Source: Mycolicibacterium madagascariense (GTDB taxonomy: Bacteria; Actinomycetota; Actinomycetes; Mycobacteriales; Mycobacteriaceae). From it: 64,000 nt of DNA. The position numbers were made by a program, and so were the translations under genes. The notes below the pieces were generated by a model. It saw only the letters and a list, made by a program, of their open reading frames with translations. It was not told where the DNA came from and searched no databases. Positions 41,972-50,242 of this stretch are shown here, one piece after another. Location: positions 124,001 to 188,000 of the forward strand of contig NZ_AP022610.1 in assembly GCF_010729665.1 (NCBI RefSeq). Reading direction: 5' to 3'. Numbering within the stretch: the stretch's first letter is position 1; each line of letters begins with the position of its first letter.

Positions 41972-42616
41972 ATGTTGGACCTGAACGATGCCACGGATCT
42001 CGACACGGACCGCAGCGCCCACCGCATCATCGTCGGGATATCGGGTGCCACCGGCATCGTCTACGGCGTCAGACTCCTCGACGAACTGCACGCCGTGGGC
42101 GTCGAGACCCACCTGGTGATCAGCCGAGCCGGAGAAATGACCAGATCGTACGAAACCTCGCACTCGGCGCGGGAATTGCGACGCAAGGCCGACGTGAGCT
42201 ACCCGCCCGCCGACGTGGGTGCGGCGATCGCCAGCGGGTCGTTTCGGACGCGGGGCATGATCATCGCACCCTGCTCGATGCGCACGCTGGCCGAGATCGC
42301 GACCGGTGTGACGACCAGCCTGCTCACCCGAGCCGCCGACGTCTGTCTCAAGGAACGCCGTCGCGTCGTGCTGCTCGTCCGCGAAACTCCGCTCACCACA
42401 GTGCATCTGAGGAACATGCTCGCGGTCACCGAGGCGGGTGCCATCGTCTTTCCGCCGGTGCCGGCCTTCTACGATCGACCCGAGACCATCGACGACATCG
42501 TCGACCACACCGTCGGACGGGTACTGGACCTGTTCGACCTGGATTCCGGCCGCGTCGCTCGCTGGGGTGAGCCGGTGCGGCGCGACCTGGCGCCGCGCAA
42601 CGGCAGAAGCGTCTAG
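41972..42616 (+). CDS. ubiX: UbiX family flavin prenyltransferase
   Basis: 214 residues with a 15-20-residue acidic N-terminal extension. The FMN site ISGATG (23-28) and IAPCSMRTLAEIATG, plus the RETPLTTVHLRNM segment that binds dimethylallyl phosphate, are all present. It attaches a prenyl group to FMN to make prFMN for UbiD. Placement directly after UbiD means the pair is a self-contained (de)carboxylase system. Confidence 0.92.
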   Translation: MLDLNDATDLDTDRSAHRIIVGISGATGIVYGVRLLDELHAVGVETHLVISRAGEMTRSYETSHSARELRRKADVSYPPADVGAAIASGSFRTRGMIIAPCSMRTLAEIATGVTTSLLTRAADVCLKERRRVVLLVRETPLTTVHLRNMLAVTEAGAIVFPPVPAFYDRPETIDDIVDHTVGRVLDLFDLDSGRVARWGEPVRRDLAPRNGRSV

Positions 42617-42645
42617 GCCGCTGAGGGACGCCCAGCGTCAGCGGC
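42617..42645. terminator. Hairpin between convergent ubiX and TetR genes
   Basis: GCCGCTGA (42617-42624), 13-base loop, TCAGCGGC (42638-42645): perfect 8-bp stem that starts right after the ubiX stop and overlaps the TetR stop codon. Confidence 0.5.
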
Positions 42646-43312
42646 GTTCTCGGGCGGGAGTGAGGATGCCGGGGATGACGAAGTCGCGCAACAGCGCGCG
42701 GCGTTGGGGCCTGGTCTCGTCGGGCCGGGTGGTGAGGTGGTCCATCAGCAGCATCTGGGCCACCCGCACCAGCCAGTCGGCGACGGCGTCGGGGTCCAGT
42801 TGCTCGCGCACGTCGCCGCTGGCCTTGCCCGCTTCGACGTGGGGCCGCAACACGTCGCGAATGCGGTCGCGGAACGCACCCGACGCCGCGGCGGACACCG
42901 TCATCGTCAGGCTGTCGGGGGAGAACAGCACGCTGAGCCAACGGGATTGTTCGACGGCACCGATGGCACCGTCGAGCGCATCGAGCAGCCGATCGCCAAA
43001 GGCCCCGTCCGCCAACATCGCCCGTTCGGCGCTGTCGATGACGTCGGCCGTCTCCCGCAGGAGCACGAAGGCCAGGACGTCGTCGCGCGTGCCGAAGTAC
43101 CGGTACACCGTGGTGCGGTGCACCGAGGCTTCCTTGGCGATGTCGTCGACCGTGGTGCGACTGACACCGCGCCGCTCGTAGCAGGCCTCGGCTGCGTCCA
43201 GCAGCCGCCGGCGCGCCTCGTCGTCGTCGACCGGCGGCTGATCACCCCAGGAGGCAGGACGAACGACCTGCTCGCTGACGCGAAGTCGACGCGGTGTCAC
43301 GATGTTCTCCAT
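42638..43312 (-). CDS. TetR family transcriptional regulator
   Basis: 224 residues from ATG at 43312; the frame is open to 43336 but no ribosome site supports it. HTH at about 40-75 (VDDIAKEASVHRTTVYRYFGTRDDV). It lies 61 bases downstream of the P450 gene on the same strand and is probably co-transcribed. A long inverted repeat in the P450/MmpL intergenic region (44610-44642) is a candidate operator. Probable control of P450 and MmpL. Confidence 0.88.
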   Translation of the reverse strand: MENIVTPRRLRVSEQVVRPASWGDQPPVDDDEARRRLLDAAEACYERRGVSRTTVDDIAKEASVHRTTVYRYFGTRDDVLAFVLLRETADVIDSAERAMLADGAFGDRLLDALDGAIGAVEQSRWLSVLFSPDSLTMTVSAAASGAFRDRIRDVLRPHVEAGKASGDVREQLDPDAVADWLVRVAQMLLMDHLTTRPDETRPQRRALLRDFVIPGILTPARERR

Positions 43313-43373
43313 CCGGTGGGGGCATCCCGTTGACAACCTAGCGAACGTCGACTGAAGACCGTCGCCGTTCGGG

Positions 43374-44588
43374 TCAGCGGCCCCCGGCGGGCGTGAACGT
43401 CACGTGCAACGCGTTGGGTCCGCGCAGCGTGGTGCCGACCTGGCTGGTGACGGCGGACGTCTCGGCCTGTCGGGGATCGAGTGCGAGGTCGGGCAACCGC
43501 TCGACCAGGGCCCCCAGCGCCGTGACGAGTTCGGCGTTGGCCAACCAGTTGCCGATGCAGCTGTGGTGGCCCTGACCGAAGGAGACGGTCGGCATCGCGT
43601 TGCGGGTGATGTCGACGTCGTGGGGGCGCGGGTATACCGCCGGGTCACGGTTGGCGGCGTTGATGGCGAAGATCATCGGGGTCAGAGCGGGGATGTCGAT
43701 CCCATGCCAGGTCGCGGCCTCCGGGCACGCACGCGGCAGCATCCCGACCGCCGGCTCCCACCGCAGGCCCTCCCACACCGCGGACTGCAGGTGGCGCTGC
43801 GGGTCGGACCGCAGCAGGTCCCATTGCTCGGGATGATTGAGCAGGGCCGACAGGATGTTGCCCAGCGCCAGCGTGGTGGTGTCCGCGCCGAGCGGGAACA
43901 GCATCCGCAGAAACGTCGATACGTCTGCGTCCGAAAAGCTTTCGCCGTCCTCCGTGGTTTCGGTGACCAGCAGGGAGATCATGTCGTCGCCAGGCTCCCG
44001 GCGGCGCGCGGCCACCAGCGGCGCGACGTAGGCCGTGAATTCGGCGGCGGACGTGATTGCCGCCTGCGGGTCGAAGGGGTACCGGATCATGGCCTGCGCC
44101 CAGCGATGGATCCTGGCCTCGTCGTCGACGGGCAGACCCAGCAGGCGGCTGATGATCAGCAGCGAGTAGCGGTGCGTGAATTCGGCCACCAGATCCGCCG
44201 AGCCGCGGGCGGCGAACCGATCGATCAGCTGGTGGACGACCGGTTCGATCACCGGCTGGAGATGATCTCGAATCCTGGTGCGCCGCAACGGTGCCGACAC
44301 GATACTGCGGCTGGCGCGGTGTTCGGCGCCCGACATGCTGAGCACGGTCCTGCCGAACACCGGCTCGGTGGTCATCGCATACGTCGGCGCGGCGGGGAAG
44401 GTCGTCTCGTCGCGGAAGGCCGCGCGGACCAGCTCGTCGGTCAGGAGCAGCACACCCCTGACCCCCGCGAACGGAACGATCGCGTACGGCCGGCGCTCGC
44501 GCAGGCGTGCGAGTACGGCGTGGAGGTCGGGTTGATCGTCGAAGGCGAAGTCGATTCCCTCGACGTCGAGGGGCCCCAGGGTCTGCAT
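43374..44588 (-). CDS. cytochrome P450
   Basis: 404 residues, soluble bacterial class. Heme Cys344 in FGQGHHSCIG, I-helix oxygen-activation motif GADTT (234-238), and ExxR as EGLR (Glu273, Arg276). It needs a ferredoxin and reductase, which are not encoded nearby. Substrate unknown; the adjacent MmpL suggests a lipid or amphipathic natural product. Divergent from the MmpL gene. Confidence 0.93.
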   Translation of the reverse strand: MQTLGPLDVEGIDFAFDDQPDLHAVLARLRERRPYAIVPFAGVRGVLLLTDELVRAAFRDETTFPAAPTYAMTTEPVFGRTVLSMSGAEHRASRSIVSAPLRRTRIRDHLQPVIEPVVHQLIDRFAARGSADLVAEFTHRYSLLIISRLLGLPVDDEARIHRWAQAMIRYPFDPQAAITSAAEFTAYVAPLVAARRREPGDDMISLLVTETTEDGESFSDADVSTFLRMLFPLGADTTTLALGNILSALLNHPEQWDLLRSDPQRHLQSAVWEGLRWEPAVGMLPRACPEAATWHGIDIPALTPMIFAINAANRDPAVYPRPHDVDITRNAMPTVSFGQGHHSCIGNWLANAELVTALGALVERLPDLALDPRQAETSAVTSQVGTTLRGPNALHVTFTPAGGR

Positions 44589-44609
44589 ACGACCTCACGC
44601 TAGCCACTG

Positions 44610-44642
44610 TGCAACACTCGACGCAATATGTCGCACGTTGCA
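44610..44642. promoter_or_regulatory. Candidate operator between P450 and MmpL genes
   Basis: TGCAAC (44610-44615) and GTTGCA (44637-44642) bracket an inner imperfect palindrome around CGACGCAATATGTCG. The element is in the middle of the 115-base divergent promoter region. Confidence 0.4.
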
Positions 44643-44703
44643 TTGGTGGCTCAGGAGGCGGGATGGCGGACAGCGGATCCGACCGGACGATGACGGCACG
44701 GCC

Positions 44704-47703
44704 ATGGTGAGGCGCCCGCATCGCGAGGAGGCCCACAGCCGCCGCCTGGCCGCGGTCGCGAGGTACGCCGTCACGCACAGGGGCATCGTCATCGGTGGCT
44801 GGCTCGGAGTGGCCGTGGTGCTCGCGCTGCTGTTCCCGCAGTTGGAGACCGTGGTTCAGCAGCAGTCGTTGGACCCCATTCCGCGCGACGTGGCGTCGTT
44901 TCAGACGCTCGACCGAATGGGCCGGGCATTCGGCGAGGAGGGGTCGACGACGACGGTGGTCGTCGCGATGGAGGACCCCGCAGGCCTTGGCCCGCAGGCT
45001 CGAAGCCGTTACGCCGCAATGGTTTCCGCGTTGCGTGCCGACTCGCAGAACGTGGAGATGGTGCAGGATCTCCTCGCCGATCCGGTGACCGCGGGCGAGG
45101 CGGTGAGCGCGGACGGCAAGGCCTGGTACGTGCCGGTCGGCATCCACGGGACGCTGGGGGGACCGCGGGCCGCCGAGTCCGTCGCATCGGTCCGACGCAT
45201 CGCGGCGCGCGCGTTCGACGGCACGTCGACGGTCACCCGCGTCACCGGTCCGGCCGCCACGATGAGCGACCAGATCGTCGCGGCGGAGCGTGATTTGCTG
45301 TACATCTCGCTGGCCACCGCCGGTCTGATCGCGGCCATCCTGCTGCTGGTCTATCGGTCGGTGTTCACCGCAATGCTGCCGTTGCTCGTGATCGGCACGA
45401 GCCTCGGGGTCGGCCGTGGGGTCCTGTCGGCGTTGGGCGAACTGGGCATGCCGGTCTCCCAGTTCACCATCGCGTTCATGACCGTCATCCTGCTGGGCGC
45501 GGGCACCGACTACTCGGTGTTCCTGATCAGCCGGTACCACGAGCAGCGACGGCGGGGTGTCGCCGTCGACGAGGCGGTGATCAACGCGACGGCGACCATC
45601 GGGCGGGTCGTCCTGGCGTCGGCCGCGACCGTCGCCCTGGCCTTCGTGGCGATGGCGTTCGCGAAACTGACGATCTTCGCCACCTCGGGCCCCGCCTGCG
45701 CGGTGGCGGTGGTGGTCGGGTGCCTGGCGACGGTGACGCTGCTGCCGCCGGTGCTGGTGCTGGCGGCCAAGCGCGGCATCGGCGAACCACGCCAGGACAG
45801 GACGCGCGCCTACTGGAACCGGATCGCGGTGACGGTCGTCCGCAAGCCCGTGCCGCTGCTGGTCATCAGTCTGGTGCTGCTGCTGGCCTTCGGCGGGGTG
45901 GCGCTCACCCTGCGCATGACGTACGACGACCGCAAGGGCCAGCCGGCCACCACCGCGAGCAACGAGGGATATCGCCTGTTGGACAGGCACTTTCCCAAGG
46001 ACGTCATCATCTCGGAGTTCCTCCTCGTCGAGTCGCCGACGGATCTGCGCACCGGCAGGGGGCTCGCCGATCTCGAGGAGATGGCCTCGCGGGTCGCCCA
46101 AATACCCGGGGTCGATCGCGTCGTGGGCGTCACCCGCCCGACGGGGCAGCGGTTGGATCAGGCTCAGCTGTCGTGGCAGAACGGACGGATCGGCGACAAG
46201 CTCGCCGACGCAGTCGCCGGCGGCGATGCCCGCAAGGGCGATCTGTCGAAGCTGGCGGCCGGTGCCGACCGGTTGGCCGACGGTCTCACCCAACTCGACG
46301 GCAGCGTGCGATCCGCGCTGACGCCGCTGACCGGTTTGCTCGACGAGGCGGGACACGCCGGCCAGACGATTCAACGCTTCCAACCGGCGCTGCGTCAGCT
46401 GAACGCCATGGGGCCCAACGTCGATCGCCTCGTCGAGGGCGGCACGCAGATCCGCCCACTCGCCGAGCGGGCGGCGAGCGCGATCGCCGTCATCGATCCC
46501 CTGGCGGCGGCGCTGGGTGGCTCACCGCTCTGTGCGGCGACGCCAGAGTGCGGGTCGTTGCGCGACCACGTGCAGACGCTCATCGACCTGCGCGACGCGG
46601 GGTTCTTCGATCAGGTCGCCAATCTGGGTGACGAGGTGACCGCTCAGACGGCGGGTGCGCCGGCGTCCGCCATGATTGCTCAGTTGCAAAGTGCTGCAAC
46701 CACTCTTGAACGAAGCATGACCGTGCTCGGCGGACCGGGGGCGGATCTGCCCGCGCAGATGGCCCGCCTGCAGGGCGGCATCGGGCAGCTCGCCTCCGGT
46801 GCGCGGGCCCTCGCCGTCGGCGTCCACACCCTGGTCGACAGCAACCTCGAGATGCTGGGTGGGATGAGCCGGGTCGCGGCCCAACTGCAGGATTCGGCGC
46901 GGGCCACGTCGGGATCGGACGCGGCGACGGGCTTCTATCTGCCGCCGACTGCACTGCGGGATCAACGGTTCGCGGAGGTGGCCAGGCACTTCATCTCCTC
47001 CGACGGAAAGACGGCGCGGTTCGCGATCGAGTCCGGTTTCGACCCCTACTCCGCCGAGGCGATGAGACTGGACCAGCGCATCACCGGCGTCGCCAGGGCC
47101 GCGACGCCCAACACGTCGCTGGCCGACGCCACGGTATCGATGGCGGGATTCCCGGCCATCAACTTCGACGTTCAGCGACTGATGGTGCGGGACTTCCTCC
47201 TGCTGGCCATTGCGACCCTCGCCATCGTGGCGCTGATCCTGGGCGTGCTGCTGCAAGCGGTGCTGGCGCCGATCTATCTGTTGGCCACCGTCGTGCTCAA
47301 CTATGCCGCCGCTCTGGGCATGGGCGTGCTGGTCTTTCAGTACGGTCTGGGTCACGACATCTCCTGGCCCGTCCCGCTGCTGTCGTTCATCATCCTGGTG
47401 GCCGTGGGTGCCGACTACAACATGCTGCTCATCTCCCGACTGCGCGAGGAGTCGGCCAACAACATCCGCGTCGGAGTGATGCGCACGGTCGCCAGCACCG
47501 GCTCGGTCATCACGTCGGCCGGATTGATCTTCGCCGCAAGCATGTTCGGCCTGATGGTGGGCAGCATCGAGATCATGGTCCAGATGGGCTTCGTCATCGG
47601 CTGCGGTCTGTTACTCGACACGTTCGTCGTGCGGACGGTGACCGTGCCCGCCATCGCGACGCTGCTGGGGGAGGCGAGCTGGTGGCCGAAACACCGGTCC
47701 TGA
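44704..47703 (+). CDS. MMPL family RND transporter (MmpL)
   Basis: 999 residues. One N-terminal TM, two large periplasmic loops and two groups of TM helices. The two proton-relay Asp-Tyr pairs of the family are at GAGTDYSVFLISR (Asp269-Tyr270) and VGADYNMLLISR (Asp904-Tyr905). The second loop, about 430-800, contains long helical, coiled-coil-like stretches. ATG at 44704 was chosen over the earlier frame start because the sequence then begins with the usual short basic MmpL N-terminus. Exports a lipid or siderophore-like molecule in known cases; no mmpS gene is adjacent. The P450 may modify its substrate. Confidence 0.93.
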   Translation: MVRRPHREEAHSRRLAAVARYAVTHRGIVIGGWLGVAVVLALLFPQLETVVQQQSLDPIPRDVASFQTLDRMGRAFGEEGSTTTVVVAMEDPAGLGPQARSRYAAMVSALRADSQNVEMVQDLLADPVTAGEAVSADGKAWYVPVGIHGTLGGPRAAESVASVRRIAARAFDGTSTVTRVTGPAATMSDQIVAAERDLLYISLATAGLIAAILLLVYRSVFTAMLPLLVIGTSLGVGRGVLSALGELGMPVSQFTIAFMTVILLGAGTDYSVFLISRYHEQRRRGVAVDEAVINATATIGRVVLASAATVALAFVAMAFAKLTIFATSGPACAVAVVVGCLATVTLLPPVLVLAAKRGIGEPRQDRTRAYWNRIAVTVVRKPVPLLVISLVLLLAFGGVALTLRMTYDDRKGQPATTASNEGYRLLDRHFPKDVIISEFLLVESPTDLRTGRGLADLEEMASRVAQIPGVDRVVGVTRPTGQRLDQAQLSWQNGRIGDKLADAVAGGDARKGDLSKLAAGADRLADGLTQLDGSVRSALTPLTGLLDEAGHAGQTIQRFQPALRQLNAMGPNVDRLVEGGTQIRPLAERAASAIAVIDPLAAALGGSPLCAATPECGSLRDHVQTLIDLRDAGFFDQVANLGDEVTAQTAGAPASAMIAQLQSAATTLERSMTVLGGPGADLPAQMARLQGGIGQLASGARALAVGVHTLVDSNLEMLGGMSRVAAQLQDSARATSGSDAATGFYLPPTALRDQRFAEVARHFISSDGKTARFAIESGFDPYSAEAMRLDQRITGVARAATPNTSLADATVSMAGFPAINFDVQRLMVRDFLLLAIATLAIVALILGVLLQAVLAPIYLLATVVLNYAAALGMGVLVFQYGLGHDISWPVPLLSFIILVAVGADYNMLLISRLREESANNIRVGVMRTVASTGSVITSAGLIFAASMFGLMVGSIEIMVQMGFVIGCGLLLDTFVVRTVTVPAIATLLGEASWWPKHRS

Positions 47704-47744
47704 CGGCCGGATAACGCCGGCCGCGCGGGCCGCGTCAGCCCGCG
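47704..47744. terminator. Two tandem hairpins between convergent MmpL and dehalogenase genes
   Basis: CGGCCGG-ATAACG-CCGGCCG at 47704-47723 begins right after the MmpL stop. CGCGGGC-CGCGTCA-GCCCGCG at 47724-47744 follows directly and overlaps the dehalogenase stop. Both are perfect 7-bp stems. Confidence 0.6.
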
Positions 47745-48427
47745 GTGGCCGAGAAGAGCGCCACGATGCCGTCGAGGTCGTCGACGAGATGGTCATACCC
47801 CGCCTCGGCCGGGACGCCGGGTCGAAGGACCAGGGCCGTCCGGTAGCAGTGCTGGGCGGCCGTGTCGAGATCCCACGGGTGCGCCGCGACGAACAGCGTG
47901 GTGCGGGGTTCTGCGATGCCGCGGGATGTCAGCCGTTCGTACATGCGCGGGTTCGGCTTGAAGGTCTCGACGTCGTCGGCACTGATCAATTCGGTCCACC
48001 GCAGACCGGTCCGGCGCGACATCTCCGCCATGGTGGGAGCGGACCCATTGGTCAGGGCGATCACCGGGCGCTCGGCGCGCAGGGCGTCGATCGCCCGAAC
48101 CGACTCGGGCCACGGTTCGATGTCGCGGCCGAACAGCGCCGCCGTCGACATCGCCTCGGCCGAGAACGACGCGCCCGCTTCGTCCCGACGAACGATGTCG
48201 CGCAACGCCTTCAGGCAGATCGCATCATGCGTCTCCCACCCGGCGCGAGCACCGGCCACCGCACCGATCAGTTCGCTCTCCGCCTCGTCCCACGCCAGGG
48301 CGAAGGCGTCGACGGCATCGGCGCTGCGGCCGGCCGACGCGAATAGCGTTGCCGTCGCGCGCTTCCGCGCCTCGTCCTCGTCCACGACCGTGCCGAGCAC
48401 GTCGAATACGACGACGTCATACGTCAT
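47735..48427 (-). CDS. haloacid dehalogenase, type II (HAD superfamily)
   Basis: 230 residues from ATG at 48427. HAD nucleophile Asp9 in FDVLGTVVD, motif II LTNGS, the Lys of KPNPRMYE and the motif AAHPWDLDTA typical of type II (S)-2-haloacid dehalogenases. It would hydrolyse 2-haloalkanoic acids to hydroxy acids, though related proteins are phosphatases. It overlaps the MerB-like gene by ATGA (48424-48427). Confidence 0.87.
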   Translation of the reverse strand: MTYDVVVFDVLGTVVDEDEARKRATATLFASAGRSADAVDAFALAWDEAESELIGAVAGARAGWETHDAICLKALRDIVRRDEAGASFSAEAMSTAALFGRDIEPWPESVRAIDALRAERPVIALTNGSAPTMAEMSRRTGLRWTELISADDVETFKPNPRMYERLTSRGIAEPRTTLFVAAHPWDLDTAAQHCYRTALVLRPGVPAEAGYDHLVDDLDGIVALFSATAG

Positions 48428-49179
48428 GCCCCAGATTCTAGGCAGGCTCGTGTCCCGACGCCCGGCGGTCCGTCCTCGACGTCGTCGTGGCGCGCGGTGC
48501 CCCAGAAGGGACCGGTGAGTCCGACGGAGTCGAAGTAGGCTGCGGCAGAGGCGGGTTCGCGGCGTCGATATCCGCGGTCGAGTCGACCGTCGTACCAGTG
48601 TGCCGCAAGGTTCCACAGGGTGCGGACGTCGAAGCGGAACCCGCGATCGGTGGGGGAGTGTGCGTCGAGGTGGCGGTCCAGGCAGGCGTCGTCGCAGAAG
48701 ATGCGTTGGTGCCGGCAGGCGTGGACGACGTCGTCCCAGACGCGGGCCATCGGGGTGGCGAAGTGCACGATTTGCTCCCCGGCGGGCGCGGCCGCGCGAG
48801 TGACGTTCCAGGCGTGCGGGGTTCGGCATTCGGGACACCGGGTGGCGACGAGGGTGTCGGGTTCGGCGTCGACGAGGTGGGGGATCGCGAACGCGTCCCA
48901 GGCGCAGCCGCCCCACCACATGGTCGCCTCGCCCATGACCGAGAACCCGACGTTGATGGTGGCGAACGGATGCGCCAGCACGACCTGACCGACCTCGTCG
49001 AGGACCAGATCGCGGCTCGCGTGCAGGGCATCCAGTCCCGCAACGACGTCGGCGGTGCTCAGCTGCAACGAGGCGGCGAGGTGTTCGACGGTCTCGATGC
49101 GCCCCGTGGTGGCCAGCTGGGTGTAGACGAGCAGCCGCAGGTCTTCGACCATCGCGGCCGCAGGTCCGTCGTGTGTCAT
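48424..49179 (-). CDS. alkylmercury lyase (MerB)-like protein
   Basis: 251 residues. The MerB catalytic set can be mapped: Cys92 and Asp95 in GCAWDAFAIP (MerB C96 and D99) and Cys155 in VHACRH, 63 residues later exactly as MerB C159. An N-terminal winged-helix-like domain (about 12-75) is also typical. Extra Cys (C115, C118, C162, C166) could bind a metal. No merA, merR or merT gene is near, so mercury resistance is not certain and another organometal or C-heteroatom bond could be the substrate. ATGA overlaps on both sides. Confidence 0.75.
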   Translation of the reverse strand: MTHDGPAAAMVEDLRLLVYTQLATTGRIETVEHLAASLQLSTADVVAGLDALHASRDLVLDEVGQVVLAHPFATINVGFSVMGEATMWWGGCAWDAFAIPHLVDAEPDTLVATRCPECRTPHAWNVTRAAAPAGEQIVHFATPMARVWDDVVHACRHQRIFCDDACLDRHLDAHSPTDRGFRFDVRTLWNLAAHWYDGRLDRGYRRREPASAAAYFDSVGLTGPFWGTARHDDVEDGPPGVGTRACLESGA

Positions 49180-50051
49180 CGATGCGACCTCGCACGTATT
49201 GCGGACGCAACGGCCGCTTCGACGGTGGTCCTCAGCGGTGTGGTGGGTCGACCAAGGAGGCGGCTGAGCGTGTGGTCGATCAATTCCAGTGCGCCAGCGG
49301 CGATGTCACGGTCGATGTCGGCGGCGGCCGTGATCTCGGCGGCGGTGTGGCCGGCGGCGGCGAGTTCGGCCCGCCGAGCCGCGGTGCTGACGTCACGGTA
49401 GCCGACAGGTGAGCCGAGGACGTCCGCGATCAGCTCGGCGAGGTCGGCGTAGGTCCACGCGGTATCGCCGGCGAGTTCGTAGGTCCGGTCGTGGTGGGCC
49501 CGAGGGTCGATCAGGATGCGTGCGGTGGCTTCCGCATAGTCCTCGCGGGCGGCGCTGGCGATGCGACCGTTGGCGGCGTTGCCGGTGAAGGCTCCGGTGG
49601 CCGCGGCCTCGATGATCGTGGGGACGTAGTTCTCGTGGTACCAGTTGTTGCGTAGCAGCGTGTAGCTCAGCCCGGAGGTACGGATGAGTTGCTCGGTCGC
49701 CAAATGCTCTGGGCCGAAGGCGAGTTGGGCGCTATCGACGCGCGGTGCGCTGGTATAGGCCAGGAAGCTCGCGCCACCCTCGCGGGCGGCGGCCACGACT
49801 GCGCCGTGTTGCGCCACGCGACGGCCGAATTCGGTGCCGGACACCAGGAGAACGGCGTGGGCGCCGCCGAGGGCCGAGACCACCGAGTCGGGGCGATCGT
49901 AGTCGGCGTAGCGCACGTCGTCGAAGACGTCTGATGGAACGGCACTGGGTCGTCGGGCGGCGCCGACGACGTGCTGGTTTGGGTCGAGGCGCTGGATGTG
50001 GCGTGCGACAGCGGTGGCCAACTGGCCGTTGGCACCGGTGATGACGATCAT
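49176..50051 (-). CDS. NmrA-like NAD(P)-binding protein (QOR2/SDR type)
   Basis: 291 residues from ATG at 50051 (AGAGGGG before it). Nucleotide loop GANGQLATAVARH at 6-18 and the YTSAPRVDS and LLRNNWYHEN segments, typical of NmrA/quinone oxidoreductase 2 proteins. Probably binds NADPH and senses redox or reduces quinones. Leads the minus-strand operon with the MerB-like and dehalogenase genes; its promoter faces the three GACTATG-type sites. Confidence 0.85.
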   Translation of the reverse strand: MIVITGANGQLATAVARHIQRLDPNQHVVGAARRPSAVPSDVFDDVRYADYDRPDSVVSALGGAHAVLLVSGTEFGRRVAQHGAVVAAAREGGASFLAYTSAPRVDSAQLAFGPEHLATEQLIRTSGLSYTLLRNNWYHENYVPTIIEAAATGAFTGNAANGRIASAAREDYAEATARILIDPRAHHDRTYELAGDTAWTYADLAELIADVLGSPVGYRDVSTAARRAELAAAGHTAAEITAAADIDRDIAAGALELIDHTLSRLLGRPTTPLRTTVEAAVASAIRARSHR

Positions 50052-50086
50052 GGCATTCCCCTCTTCCAGATGTTGTCGGGTAGTTC

Positions 50087-50209
50087 GACTATGGCACTCG
50101 ACGTGACATAGGTCAACAAACATCGAATATGTCCGTATTGGACTGTTCAAACACTTGACAACGTCACAGCCTGAGTCGTAAGACATAGTCGTAATCATAT
50201 TGACTATGT
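50087..50209. promoter_or_regulatory. Regulatory region with GACTATG-type sites
   Basis: ACATAGTC (50183-50190) and GACTATGT (50202-50209) are perfect 8-bp arms with an 11-base spacer. A third copy, GACTATG, is at 50087-50093 on the other side of this 191-base divergent intergenic region. The sites are placed to control both the NmrA-led and the MDR-led operons. No regulator gene is encoded next to them. Confidence 0.6.
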
Positions 50210-50242
50210 TGACGAGCATCATCGGAAGAAAGAGACACTGCC

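Noticed and set aside
43645..46383. 912-codon minus-strand open frame across P450 and MmpL
   Set aside because: It overlaps two clearly coding genes in the wrong frame and has no motifs of its own beyond a translated P450 segment read out of frame.
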